A stretch of DNA of 64,000 nucleotides from Cercophora sp. LCS_1. Taxonomy: Eukaryota; Ascomycota; Sordariomycetes; Sordariales; Lasiosphaeriaceae. Each line of letters opens with the position of its first letter. Positions within the stretch are counted from its first letter, which is position 1. Location of the stretch: assembly GCA_036250225.1 (NCBI GenBank), contig JAPZLL010000028.1, positions 186,001-250,000 of the forward strand, in the 5' to 3' direction. Shown here piece after piece: positions 23,175-35,128 of this stretch. A program made the translations under genes and the position numbers. The notes beneath the pieces are model-generated. The model was not told where the DNA came from and ran no database searches. It saw only the letters and a list, made by a program, of their open reading frames with translations.

Positions 23175-23833
23175 GTAATCACCATGACGTTGAGTTTGGG
23201 TTGATGACTCGGTTTGATGTGCAGTTGGCCGATTGGCAAGAGGTTGCTGGGGTTGTTAGGGTTAATCTTGGTGTTGGCCTGTCAGTAGTTGGGGAGGGGG
23301 GCTCCTCTTTTTCTCTTTCAGGGGAATTGTTGTTGTCAAAATATCTTGGTGGGACGAGGACCATGAGGAGAGGTTGCAGACAGGGAGGTGTGGCAGAGGC
23401 TTGTGCTGAGGTGGCGTCAAGTGTAATGGTTGGATCATGCATAATTCACCCTCCCGAGTTGATAAAGTTCGGGCGGCTCATTTCAACGGTGATATGCCTA
23501 CAGCCAGATGATTACGGTAGTGCTATGAATGATGCCATAAATGCAACGTGAGCAACGCTAAAAATATCAAACAGGTTGCAAAATGGGCAAAGGGTATACA
23601 ATGCCTGGTAGGCCCTTGAGCCAGCGCTTCAACTAAAATCAGAACGCCTCCTTGAAACTTTGTGCTGCTCTAAACCACGAAAAGGGGTATATGAAAGTCT
23701 GATGGGTCTCGTAGACCAGCGCTTGAACTGAAATCAGAATGCCACCCGAAAAGCGTTGTGCTCCCATCCGTCTAGATTATTATCCCATGAACACCGCCCA
23801 AGAACTTTCCCCAATTTCTACCCACGTTCACTC
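23175..23833. other. Convergent 3' intergenic region
   Basis: No gene seen. It contains a diverged ~95-bp tandem duplication (about 23585-23775), listed separately. Confidence 0.5.
23585..23775. repeat. Diverged ~95-bp tandem duplication
   Basis: CCAGCGCTT(C/G)AACT(A/G)AAATC begins at 23621 and again near 23716, 95 bp apart. The flanks (GGGTATA upstream, TTGTGCT downstream) also repeat, so the unit is about 95 bp with substitutions. Confidence 0.6.
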
Positions 23834-25177
23834 CTAATCAAAACCGATGCGGTGCAACGTCTTGGCTGTCCCACTGGTGAACCGCTTCTTCACCAGGTCG
23901 AGGTCAAGCGTCTCAAGCGGCGGGTACACTCGGGGCCGCGGGAGCAGCTCGTCAACGTCGTCGTTGGCATCAGCAGTGATATTATACGTTGTGGTGTTGG
24001 CCTGCGCAAACTTCTTGTCCTCGGCGGCGACGAAATCCATCATCTCCTGTCGAACCTTGAAGACCGAGTCGGACAGCGGGTCGTCAATGCTGGAGTCGGA
24101 CGAATAGAGAGGGAAGAGATGATGGAAAATAGTGCCGAGGCCCGTCTTCCACATAGCGCGCGTATGCAAGTCGCCCTTGCTTGCGTGAATGTGCGGATTG
24201 CTCGTTCGGATCTGTAGGATCCGCACAGGGCTGGCCTCCAGGGAGCCGGCGCTGCTCAGCGTGCTGACGCTGCCATCGTCGCTGCCGCAGTAGCTGGTTG
24301 TGGGTGACTGAACCTGGCGCTCGAGGAGGTCGACAAAGTGGAAGGGCTCGATGGCATAGCCGCCGGCCATACGAAGCTTGAGAGCGAGGCCCATGGTCAT
24401 GGCGTGCTCACCAGCGTTGGCAGTAGAGACAATCTTCTTGTGGCTGACACCTGACGGAATACCGTCTGTCTCGGTCTCATCCCAAAGGAGGTCGAGGAGA
24501 CGGTTGAGCCATTCGTTGACGACGCGTGAGCTCCTCCCCTCGCGGACATCGAAATCATAGACGCCGTCTCTCTCCTTGGGCTTGGAGCCCCAATGAATTC
24601 GGACCATGACGTGTTGGTCCTCCGGATAGAGGGCAAAGCCCGACGCGTATGCCTTGCAGTATTCGTTGGGTGCACCCGAGAGCTTGCTGTCGGCATCCAT
24701 AAAGCCGACGTATTTCAAGTCCGGACACAGCGTGGCCGCAAGGGCAAGCCCCAGGATCATGCCCTCTCCCTTGCCGTTCCGCACCATGTGGTCCTCGCCG
24801 ATGAGTTCCGGCATACCCGCATCTCGAAGCGCAGCGGCAGCGCCAACATCCTTTTGGTGGACAGCCAGTCCCTTGCGGCCGCTGATGGCGCAAAACCTCT
24901 TTAGCATGTTGACCTCGTCCTGGTAGCGGTCCTGCCCATCGGTTCTTGTGCTGTTGGAGACGAGGAGGATGAAGCAGGGATTGGGGATCCCGACGAGAAC
25001 GCCCTCTATCGTCTTGGGGTCTTCGTTTTTGCATGGGACAACGATGACCATCTTGCTGAGGATGCGGTTCAGCGCAATGTAGACGGCCTCGCCGGCATCA
25101 AGCTCAACGACCTCGCACTCGTGGTCGATGGTGCAGAGGCCAACGTGGCTGCTTTTCTCAATCTTGGTTAGCCGCAT
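23834..25177 (-). CDS. Mannosyl-3-phosphoglycerate synthase (GT55)
   Basis: A single 447-aa exon. The enzyme makes mannosyl-3-phosphoglycerate from GDP-mannose and 3-phosphoglycerate, the first step to mannosylglycerate, a compatible solute best known from thermophilic prokaryotes. The visible family blocks are IVVPCKNEDPKTIEGVL (about 45-61), the HQKD segment (107-110), IGEDHMVRNGKGEGMILGLA (126-145) and YVGFMDADSKLSGA with the metal-binding Asp161-x-Asp163. The length is close to the family norm plus a Ser-rich tail insertion (about 300-320). No matching phosphatase (MPGP) is nearby, so the second step would need another locus or a non-specific phosphatase. Scattered fungi are known to carry this gene. 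The start is the first in-frame ATG, giving the MRLTKIE N-terminus. Confidence 0.93.
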   Translation of the reverse strand: MRLTKIEKSSHVGLCTIDHECEVVELDAGEAVYIALNRILSKMVIVVPCKNEDPKTIEGVLVGIPNPCFILLVSNSTRTDGQDRYQDEVNMLKRFCAISGRKGLAVHQKDVGAAAALRDAGMPELIGEDHMVRNGKGEGMILGLALAATLCPDLKYVGFMDADSKLSGAPNEYCKAYASGFALYPEDQHVMVRIHWGSKPKERDGVYDFDVREGRSSRVVNEWLNRLLDLLWDETETDGIPSGVSHKKIVSTANAGEHAMTMGLALKLRMAGGYAIEPFHFVDLLERQVQSPTTSYCGSDDGSVSTLSSAGSLEASPVRILQIRTSNPHIHASKGDLHTRAMWKTGLGTIFHHLFPLYSSDSSIDDPLSDSVFKVRQEMMDFVAAEDKKFAQANTTTYNITADANDDVDELLPRPRVYPPLETLDLDLVKKRFTSGTAKTLHRIGFD

Positions 25178-28100
25178 CGTGGCTCCTTTGGTTGTCGAAT
25201 CTTGGTAAGGATCTCGGGCGGGCCCGGCGGGTGTGCGGTGATTGGCGTGGTGGTGTGGGCGCAGGATGGGTTTTAGGTCGAGAAGGATTCGACCGTGTCT
25301 CGCGGAAGGGGCTACTGGTCACACGGAGGAAGTTCGGAACTAAGGACGGAGGAAGGAGCGCTTGGCTTGCTCGTGGGGGCCAGACGGGACTGCGCCGGAG
25401 ATATCGAGTGGGTCTGGTCTTGTCTTCTCAACGTCGAGGGTTTTGGAAAGTGCAAAGAAGGATGCTGCACAGAGTTTGCAGGTGACGTCTGGTGCTGCTT
25501 AAGTACAAAGACAGCAAGGCAAGCAGCCTTCCAGTGAGTCGTGTAGCACCTGCCATGGGACGATTAGCGGTGAAGCTCAAAAGTGTACTTTCATCCCGTC
25601 GCCCGCACCGCACTTTGGTCCGACTTGGTCAGTCACCACATTCTTTCCCTTGTCAACCAACTGGCCGGTGGCCTGTTCCTGCACTCCGTCTCCGGGTCCG
25701 AAAAGTCGCGCGATGCATGGGACGTTCGCTTTATGGACGTATTCATTGTCTTGTTGGCCGGCCTGTCGATCTAGCGCGGTGACAACGAGGCCTCGCCCGC
25801 GCAACAATAGGAGGAAGGAGCGCAGAAAGGTAAGGCAGAGGGCATTCTCCAAGGCGCATACAAGTTTCGGTACTCACCCAGTGCAGACAGGCCCGCGACT
25901 TTTTATTCCTGCGGGAGCTGCATACGTGGTGCATCTAGCGCCTCCCTCGACCTTGCCCCGAACAGCGCCTGAAGCTTTGACCTTGGCTTGACCCGAGGCG
26001 GCGGATACGCTAAGGCGTCGCGATTGTTGAGGTGACGAACGAGATTGGGTGCGCGCAATTTCCCCAACACCTCGGACGACAGCGACAGCGACAAGTGATT
26101 GGGTTTGGACGGAGGCCGTCCGGTTTTGTACCCCCTCAGCAATTTCCAGCCCGTCTCCGTACGCCCCGATGGCCCGCAGTCAGTTGCGCTTGCTTTCTCC
26201 GACGACCGCGGCGGCATGGCGGCGTGGTTGGGCTAGGATTCGTCTATGTCTCAGACAGCTGTTCAGCATGCGTAGTTGGGCGTTCGACTAACGCTGTCTG
26301 TCCCGGGCAGGACGCTATCTAACAACAAGGAAGTGACAGGTCGGAAATCGCGCCGCTGTCAGCCCAGATGCCCGCTGGGCCACTTAGACTGTGCCTTCTC
26401 GAACCGGAATCCTAGTCGGGACTTTTACACGACAACGGCTAACCTGTTTTCCGGCTGGTCATGCTGCCAGTCCAGACACGCCTGCGGTGCCAGTGGCGGC
26501 TTGCTTTTGCACCCCCGGGCCTGGGCCGTAGCACTAGTGCTGTGGTTCCGCGTTACACGCCATGTGACTTTTCCACCATGCGGTCGCATGCGGCACGCGG
26601 GTCGGTTCTGGCGAGGCGTCAAGATTTCAATGGGCAGCGCAGCGCAGCGCCGCTCGTGTTACACGGAGCCCCTTGGGCGTGGTTGACCAATTCGCACTCG
26701 CCTCCGCTCGCGCCGGCAGCCAGCCATCCAGCGAACACGACTAGTCCGCACTCCGTAGGCAGCCGGCTTGTGCCCTGCACCGACATGTGGACTCATCTCA
26801 TCCTGGCGGGCGTCATACCCAGAGCGAGGCGTGCCTCCGCTGCCGCCAACCACGACCGGGCGACGTTTTCCCGACTTCGAGGTTCGCGGGCACAGATCCC
26901 TCCCGGCTGTTGGGATGGAGCCCAGAGGCTGACGCAGACAGGGTAGACAGGGTACAGAGCGAGGCGGCGGGAGGTGATGGGTGGTGGGCGTCCGTACCAG
27001 ACTCCACGACATCTCGGACTTGCGATCCTTCGAGCCCCAAGCATCCCAGTCCCTCGTCAGATCGAGTCGCCGGTATTGCGACGGCCCACGGAGCAGTCAG
27101 GCGGCAACCTCGGACGGCTCGGCTCTCTGCCGTTCCCGCCGCTCCGTGCACACGCGTTGCCCGCCGTCGAGATCGCCCAGTGACCCGTCCCCCGTGACGT
27201 GCGCGGGCCATGTGGGATGATGCGGCGACGATAAGAAGGCGACAGACCATGCCCCGGCCGAGACCGGGGGTCTTCGGGATATCATCATCATCCTGGCTGC
27301 TGTGCCAGTTGCCCTGTCGCCGTCCAGCAGCGCCTGTCTCAGGCCGCGGCACACTAACTAATTTCTTAGTCGCTACCGCATCTGCTACTGCAGGCACGCA
27401 GCACGCACTCAGCACCTCACCAGCGGGCCCATTTGTGGTTGGCCCTTCTCCTTTCGCCCATGGGCGTGCTTTGACTTGTCAATCCTGCTTACAGGCTCAC
27501 TGACATGCAATTGGCAAGGGCAGCGTTGCAAGGCATCCTGGATGCCTTTTTCTGTCAGGCCGGGGTGCTTGGGTTCTAAGACATGGCGGACGAACGAAGA
27601 AGAGCGGGGAGATAAGGCCCGGTTCCGTCTGCATTTCGTTTCTTTTTTTTCTCTTTCGTGGCGAGAATTTGAGATGGGAAGCTTCACGACGTGTCCCAAC
27701 CCGGCTCTGGCGTGGTGTTTTTCGAGATTGGTTCCCCCACCCCGAGCCGATGGTGGTGCAGCCAGATTGCTTACTGGTCGGCAGCAGGTGACGGAACAGC
27801 GCCTAGGCGCGCAATGTTGACGAGTGCACCAGTGTAACCGTGACGGACTCACTGCTGTGGAGCTTAGCGGTCCCTTAGGTTGTCTGCTCTCGTAGGTTCA
27901 GCAACTGCCATCGCTGGCTGCCGCGGAGACTGAGTCAAGTGCCGCGCAACCCATCACCCAAGGAACTGCCTATGGCCTCGATCTCGACACCGACGCGCAC
28001 ACCCACCGTCGACGACATGATGGCCCGAGCTCGTGAGCAATCGGGCAGTTGTGGGCTGGGCCTCGACCGGCTGGCCGCTTGGCCGTTGGGCGTGCTCTCG

Positions 28101-30073
28101 GCGCCGTGGTTGACGATGTGATGCTCTCTCTGCTGGAGACGGGAGTATGGGGAGATGGTTTCGTCACCCGAATGCCGGGTCCGCTGCCCGCAAGGGCAGC
28201 GTTTCTCTGCACCACGGGCTGGCGGAAGCGAACGGGTTGTGGGAGAGTCGGCCAAACTTCCCGTGTCCAAGCAGTGATTTCCTGGGGCTGACCCTTGTTT
28301 CGCCGCATGATTGCACTGCGAAAGCTGGCGGTCGTGTGGTTGCGGCACAGCATCCCACAGCAGCAGCAGAGCAGCGAAGCAGCCAGCGAGGACGACAATG
28401 GAAGAAACAGGTAGAGGGTGGGTGGCTTCTGTGCGTGCAGGGCACAGCCTGTCATCTAGGCAAGGGGCCTGGCCTGGTCGTTCTGGGGGCGCGATTGGGC
28501 CGAGCAGATGCTACCAGGCCCGATTTGGGGGTGCAAGCCCCTGGCTGGCCGATACCGCCCTGTCAGGGTGAGGAGTCGCCGCATCCATCCCAGTGCTTTT
28601 GGCGACTCGGCCCATCCAAACCATTGCCAGCGACTCTCCGACGTCATGTAGCCGTCATGCCGCCGGGCCATGTGTGATTCTGTGCTACACCAAGCACCGG
28701 CACACGGTCGGTTTGGCGAGACGGGGCCTCTCCAGACGTCCATCTCTGCCGTCTCGGACAGGCCTTGCCAGACCAGCAGACCTCCATGTCAGCAAGGGAC
28801 TCCAGTGGGGTTTAGCGGGGTTAGCTTTACAACGACAGGACCCCTCAGTGATACGGAAGGATTCATGCACGTTGCCAGCACACTGTCGTGCAAGCGCTAG
28901 TTCGCACAGCTCTGTCTGGGGCGCTACGATTCGCCGTGCGAGTGGTTTTGTAGATTACGATTGGTGTAACAGCAATTGCTCAGACGAGATTAGAGCCCAA
29001 CCCCCCTAGACAGATTGAGAGATGAAGGTATGCATATTGGCGACGGCACGGGCAAACGTTGGTGGGGGTGGGCTGGTGCTGGTCGAAGCTCCCAAACCCT
29101 GGGAATCAGGGCCGACTCGGCGCTCATTCCTTTCCCTTTCCGAGTCTTCCGGCCGACCGGCTTGCCTAGGTTGCTTGCTAGTGCCGTGCAAAGCCGGGAT
29201 GTTCCCGTCTCGGCATCAGCAGGGGGACGCCTTCCAATAGTGAGGCGCCCCGGCCGGACGCACATCCACGAATGGTGAAGCTCGGAGGGATGAGTAATGC
29301 GCGGTGGGTTTGTATGCTGATAGGCTGGTGACATTCACTGAAGCTAATTTACATCCGGAAATGTCAAGAAAGACATTCCGTCACTTGATAGTCGAAGACG
29401 GCAGTTCCGGAAAAATGATTATGGAAAAGAGCTCAATTCTAAAAGAAAAAAAAAAAGTCTATGAATACAAAAACAAGAATCGAAATGCAGTACATTGAAA
29501 CGGTCTATGCCCTCTGCACTCTGCCCTCTGTCCACCCATCCGCTTTGCGCGTGCTCGTCTTCTAAAGGAATGTCGGTAAGAATACAAGAAAGAAGCTGTC
29601 ATGTTAGTCTCATCTACCTGTGGAACAAGTGAGGGGGATAATGCTTACCAAAAAGCCAAAAAAATCTCAGGCACTCATCCTCCCATGTGATATCTTGCGG
29701 GTAGAAGAATATCACGACTGCCAGAAGGAAACAGTCAAGCCAGTCAACCGAAAATCCAAGCCTGAGACAGCCAGAAACAACCGGATCAGAAGTCTAAGCC
29801 GATGCCAACAAACCAGACGACCAGAGAGACAATCAGGGGGGAGAGAAAAAAAAAAACCAGGGAGACTCTCGACCAGCTTTGTCGAACCAAGCCAGTCAAC
29901 AACCTCAGACCGGATTCTCAAACCTAGGTATTGTACCTAGGTAAGATCCGACCATCTTGTCGATTCTCAAACCATCCCCATGCACCAGGCACCATCAAGC
30001 ACCATCAGACCGGCAAGGCATGACAGACTGATAGGACGTGGTCGGTAGGTATGTAGGTAGGTAGGCAAGAGAC
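25178..30073. other. Gene-free 4.9 kb region
   Basis: Only short frames of arbitrary composition occur on both strands, such as 26461-26946 and 28147-28677, with no motif, signal peptide or plausible exon chain. The stretch lies upstream of the leftward synthase gene and downstream of the leftward Cys-rich gene. Short A-runs are at about 29447 and 29847. Regulatory sequence, a non-coding transcript or a fully decayed insertion are all possible. Confidence 0.5.
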
Positions 30074-30271
30074 TCAGTTATACATGTTTGTATACTGCGA
30101 GAAAATGACGTGGTCGGGACAGTACTCGTTGGACAGGATGCGCGTCGTCACGCAGCCGTCGAATTTACATTGGCCCTCGGCCCAGCGCGTGTAGATCTTG
30201 CAGCTGTACTTGACGCGCTTGGGCTTGCCGAGGCAGCCGCATTGGTATTCTATTGCTTCCCAGGAGCACAT
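30074..30271 (-). CDS. Small Cys-rich protein (65 aa)
   Basis: Begins at the first ATG (30271) in a frame that opens after a TTGCAG acceptor-like site, so the leader probably contains an intron. The 65 residues include seven Cys and one late His: CSW, then CGCLGKPK, CKIYTRWAEGQCKFDGC and CPDH. There is no signal peptide, so a small intracellular, possibly metal-binding protein is more likely than a secreted effector. The body codons are regular and the protein reads coherently to the TGA. A TATA-like element lies about 360 bp upstream on the same strand. Small proteins of this style occur in many ascomycetes, but I know no function. Confidence 0.6.
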   Translation of the reverse strand: MCSWEAIEYQCGCLGKPKRVKYSCKIYTRWAEGQCKFDGCVTTRILSNEYCPDHVIFSQYTNMYN

Positions 30272-32968
30272 CGTTACGGTCCTCGCGCAGCGATGTGTTG
30301 GAGGGCTCGAGTTGGTGGTGGCTGGGTGGATGCTGGTGGTGCTGCAAGGCAAGGATGGAAGGAAGGAAGGAAGGATGGATGCGGTGTTGGTTTGGCGGAC
30401 CTGGGAGTTGGTAATGGATGTGTTGACTGAGGATGAGGATGAGGATGGATGGCTTGGTGATGGCTTGTGGAGATAGTGTTGGTGTCGATATGCTCGTCAG
30501 AGGCGCGTCGAGTTGGCGGCGTTAGCTTTGCTGTCGTGAATCGGATGAAGGATGAAGGATGAGTAGAGTAGAGATGTAGGGCTGCGTGTTGATGGCGATG
30601 TTTGATACTTCCTACTTGGGAAGTCGTTCCCTTTATATTCTCACGGGCACAGGCCGCCCATAAGGTATGCCAGGTTTGCCTGCATCGCCATCGATAGGAG
30701 ACGAGTGAGTGCTCCCGTGACTGTTTAGTCTCGGTCTAGCAACAGGCCATGGCATTCTTCCGGCACAACCTTGGTAAACTGGCAACGGCAAAAAAAAAGG
30801 AGACACACAGGGAGGGGTCCCTGGTATGGACCTGGCTTGATCTGCACTGTAGCCTTTGACCCAGATTCCCGGGTCGGGCTGAGGCCATCGCCAGCAAATG
30901 GCGAGCCGATGCTGCCTTGGAAACCCTGCAAGGCCCTCGACTACTGTCGAATGCTCGACAGCTCGGGCCGCCCATGGTGGCCGCCGGTTGTGTGTGTGGT
31001 CACCGGCCGGGCCCATCTCGAAGCGGGCCGCATCGAAGCCGGCCACGTCGGGTGCACTCAGTGGATGCACTGCCTACGGCGTTGGCCGATAGGGCGACGG
31101 AGCGCACCTGATTGGCCGCGGCGCTTCACACGGCCATCACCCGCCGAAAAAAGCCCCCAGTGCTGTGTGAGTCGCCAGATTATCGCCGTGACGCAGCGAG
31201 GCGCACCAATTTGATTGCAAACGGCTCGTTTAGTAGGCGTCCATGCGATAAGCGCCGGCCTTTGCGTCGAGACTGTAAGTCACTGTGTTCCACGCCAACA
31301 ACTAAAGTGTGATAGAAGGTTCTGAGCGTGACAATTGCTGCGAAGAACCCGCCACTGGAAGGAACCGTCGCTTTGAAGACTGCGAATCTGATCAAGTTAA
31401 CCAGAAGGTAGGCCATCTGCCGACAACCGCCCCCAACGAAAACCACATTTCCCCAGTGCCGCACGACTCAGATGGCACGTTTGATGAGACTTGAACTTGC
31501 GCAAGGTCCTTGTCTTTGGGGTCGATTTTCTAGTGAATAGTCGTCTTGACCGACGGGTAATCCGCGCAAGTCCTCAAATCACTGCCACGAGAATGGAACC
31601 AGATGCCAACTGCATGAGCACATGGAAGCATGAGTCAACAAACATATTCTAGACCGGGGAAAGAGAGTGTGTTCTGTTTCCAGAGAGACAAAATCACTAC
31701 GGCCATGATACGGGGAGATCGTAGTATCCCCCAATGATCGTCTTTGATTTTTTGCAGGTTTCCTCCAAGGCGCAATCCCGTCCTCAAATCCAAGGCAACC
31801 CCATCCCACACCACCTCATCCCATACCCTCTCGTTTCTCATCCCCAGGTAGGCTGACTCGAGGCGAAGTAACCCGATCGTGGCATGTGCAGCATCCGATC
31901 GCCGCATCTCCATTCAAACAAGGTCATGTCCGGAAGCTGCGCCAGACAAATTGGTTCCCCTAGGTACCTTACCGATATCTGTCTGTCTGCGTGTCTGTCG
32001 TAGAGGCCTCTGCAAAAAAAAACCACTAACAAGGTGGATTTCGAATGGGTGAATTTGCTTCATGGTCACTGAAGAAGCGGCCACCCCAACGCCTCCCTCT
32101 TTCCCGCCTCGTTGTGAGTGGTGAGTGGTCGGCATGCGCGGATTTGCGGGGAACAAGAAGCAGGTCGCTGGTTTGCTGGCCTGGTTTTGGTGGCGCAGTG
32201 TTGCCCTGAGTCCTGCCAAGACCGCTCGTTTCCACCGTTTCCGCCTCTTGCAGCAAGAGAAAAGGGGAAACGAGATGAAACAAGGGAAAATGCCTTGGAG
32301 GTAGCTAATGCACGTCTTTTTTTTTTTTTTTCCCCTCTACAGAATTCGGAACAGTTTCCAATCGGATTGGCAGAATCAAACATGAAGAGGTTGTCTGATT
32401 TGTTGAAAAACAAAAAGCGGGGGTCAGGTCAGGGGCATGGTGGGCCAGGCCATGAATGGTGGGGTTCCGTGGCTGTTGGTGATTCAGTGATGGTCGGCTG
32501 CAGGTTTGCCTGCTGGAAAAAATCTGGGCGTTTTCTAGAAGGCTTCCATGGCCCCTGTGGCGTGCAATGGCGTTGCAAGGGAGGGATGGAGCAAACATGT
32601 GAGAGGTGATTCAGGGTAATGTGGAAGAAAGAAGGGGTGAGATGGGAATTGGGGGTAATTTGGACCACCATGATTTCCCGGCGGGGTTGTCGAGGGACGA
32701 GTCCGGGGATTATTGGCGAGAACGCGATCCGAGATGGTTTCACCCGAGGCGGTTCCGGGAAGGAAATAATGTTTATATGGCTGTTATTGACGTGGTTTTG
32801 GGGTCATCTTCAACTTCAATCTCACCGTCGCAGCTTTCTGAGGTCAGGGATCGTGGTCATAATTATCACGGAAATCACAACCAGCAAGTTCACCATCATC
32901 GCAACTAACATCACCACTCATTTCATTAAACGTCATCAATCCCACGTCAACGGAATTCAACAACCACA
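30272..32968. other. Intergenic region with simple repeats
   Basis: About 2.7 kb without a supported gene. GGAA repeats at about 30355-30380 and GAGGAT repeats at about 30430-30452 fall in the probable leader of the Cys-rich gene. A poly-T tract is at 32318-32332. The final 150 bp are the leader of the next gene. Confidence 0.5.
30630..30640 (-). promoter_or_regulatory. TATA-like element upstream of the small Cys-rich gene
   Basis: On the minus strand the sequence reads GAATATAAAGGG, about 360 bp before ATG 30271, consistent with a leader that contains an intron. Confidence 0.3.
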
Positions 32969-33607
32969 ATGCTCCCTCTCCTCTTCCTCCCTTTAATCCC
33001 CGTCGTCGCAGCCCAAGGAACAGGCCTCCCCCCCTGCCAATACACCACCCTCCGCAACAACGCCGACCTCCTCCTGGAATCCCTCCCCTCAACCCTCGAC
33101 CCCTCTTTTCCCCGGCCAACACTCTACACAATCAATAACGTCCCCTCCAACCTCACGGAAACCCTACTGCCATTTCCCATCACGCCAACCACAGACATCA
33201 CCCTCCTGGACCAATCCTCGTGTGCAATCCACCTCACCGTTCTATCAGCAACACACACTCTCTCCGTCCAAGCCTGGTTCAGGGGATCGGATGAAGAGGG
33301 CGTCCCGCTTTCTACAGACAGATTGGATGTTGTGGTTGTCAAGGGAGATGCAACCAAGTGGGCGAAGGAATGGGGAATCGTGGGTGCGCAGGATAGACCT
33401 GGGAGGGAGGAGCTGAGGAAGTTGGCTGGACGGGGTGGATGTGTTGATTTGGCACAGGGGAAGGAGGGTGAGTGTGGGGCTGTGGAGGGACGATGGGTGG
33501 TTGACGAGACGGTTGGGGGTGTTGGTGTTTTGGGCGAGGGCAGGGCGTGGGTGTTTAGGGTTTGGAAGGAGGAGAGGTGGGGGTGGGTTGTTGAGGGCGG
33601 GTTGTGA
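32969..33607 (+). CDS. Putative secreted protein of unknown function (212 aa)
   Basis: An intronless 212-aa protein. A signal peptide (LPLLFLPLIPVVAAQ, cleavage near residue 16) is followed by a small alpha/beta-looking domain containing four or five Cys (PCQYTTL, SSCAIH, GGCVDL, GECGAVEG), two sequons (NLTET and a nearby site) and a Trp-rich C-terminus (WKEERWGWVVEGG). The ATG context CCACAATG suits a highly expressed fungal gene. I do not recognise the family. The pattern suits a species-restricted secreted protein; no transmembrane tail or GPI signal. Confidence 0.65.
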   Translation: MLPLLFLPLIPVVAAQGTGLPPCQYTTLRNNADLLLESLPSTLDPSFPRPTLYTINNVPSNLTETLLPFPITPTTDITLLDQSSCAIHLTVLSATHTLSVQAWFRGSDEEGVPLSTDRLDVVVVKGDATKWAKEWGIVGAQDRPGREELRKLAGRGGCVDLAQGKEGECGAVEGRWVVDETVGGVGVLGEGRAWVFRVWKEERWGWVVEGGL

Positions 33608-34084
33608 TCTTTTTCTTCTTCCTGTTTATTGATGGGTTGATGGAGGAATAATAGTTTACGGGAAGGGCTATTTGTTTTCTGAGGGGCATTGGAGAGGATG
33701 GAGAGAATGACTTGAGCAATGTTGACATGGATAGAGAGTTCAAGGGTTGAGAGTGTCAGTGAAGGGATTCATTGGGTTGACACGGGCTGGTTGCGTGTGT
33801 AACCCGAGCTACATCTCGATAAACATGCTGAGTGATCCGGGCTTCATGAATCAACACTTGGGGTAACACGGCAATGAATTCAATCATTCCGCAGTTTCCG
33901 CAGTTTCCGCGGTTGACCCTCCCACCGCTTACACGCCGTGAAACCTAAATCGGAGATAACACGGCAAAATAAATGCCATAACTCCCAATACGCGTCTCAA
34001 GCACCATTGGATCGTCATTCTACCGCTTACAATCCACTCGATTCACCTCACCACACTCACACCCGTCACTTACTCAGCACCCAC

Positions 34085-34110
34085 ATCCCATCCCATCCCA
34101 TCCCATCCCG
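34085..34110. repeat. CATCC pentanucleotide repeat
   Basis: About five tandem copies of CATCC. Confidence 0.8.
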
Positions 34111-34691
34111 GCCACACAAGCACATCACGCGATCCAAAAGAGCGGTCTAAAATGCAAAAACAACAACAACAAAAATAACCCCCACGTTTCACAAAGTCAC
34201 AATAGGTGGCACAGAAAAAACCCCACCGTCTCACAGCCCTACAGGGCTACCCTCTCTCTTTCCTTTCAAACAGGGCTGAAGGATTTCCTGCAGATACGCA
34301 GAGCATCAGATCAGCCAATGCGCCCCAGCCCTTCATGTGCAAAACCAACCACTCACATCTCCCCGCAAATCCGCAGAAGTCCCGAAGGAAGCCGTAGGAT
34401 CAGGATCTGGATTCCCCTCCCGACATGGTTGCAACCTTTGCACAATCGGGTCACGTAGCAATGCGATATGCCTGGGTCGGGCACAGTTGGCAAATTCTTG
34501 GCTTTCCCTGAAATTCTGGGTTCGGTACCTGCACCTAGTTGGGTGAATGATGGTGTGTGTGTCGATGTTGATATGTCTCTGGTCTGGTTGGTCGCCCGGT
34601 TCGTTTGCATGGGACACAGGCGTGCACTGTGTCGTGAGAAAACAGGCCAACAACAGCCCTATGTGTTGGCGTGCAAAGGTTCAATGTAACA

Positions 34692-34724
34692 CAGTGCAGT
34701 GCAGTGCAGTGCAGTGCAGTGCAG
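34692..34724. repeat. GTGCA pentanucleotide repeat
   Basis: Six perfect tandem copies of GTGCA, then a diverged copy. Confidence 0.85.
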
Positions 34725-35128
34725 CGTAGTGGCAGGGAGCAGTTTGGGGTTGTGGAGGGAACTATGTTTGGATGTAGGCCAACGGGTTCGATGATGCTAG
34801 TTGTTGAGCCAACTTGAGTCTCAGGCTCAGGTCAGGCTGATGAGGTTATTGTTAGTAATGGAGGCAAGTGCAGTGAATTGCCGACGCCAGCGTTGTGCTG
34901 GGCTCTGGTCGACTTTGGATAATTGAGCAGCCGGTGGGTAATAATAGCCACCGTCTCGGGTACCTCGCGCTAGGTATATTGGAGCGTGTATGCTGCGGAG
35001 ATTGTGCAGCTCGGAAGCAACCGAGGCGTGGGACAGATGAATGTATGCACATGGTCATATTCATCAAACTTGTTCTCCCTGATGGAGTTGTAGATTTGCT
35101 TGTCTTCTGTATCTGATATGTACATGAT

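Larger units (their letters stand above)
33608..35128. other. Intergenic region with two microsatellites
   Basis: No gene seen. Two pentanucleotide repeats, CATCC at 34085-34110 and GTGCA at 34692-34724, are listed separately. Confidence 0.5.

Noticed and set aside
26461..28677. Several 140-200-residue frames in the gene-free region
   Set aside because: Arg/Pro/Ser/Ala-rich arbitrary composition on both strands, with no consistent splice chain or conserved motif.
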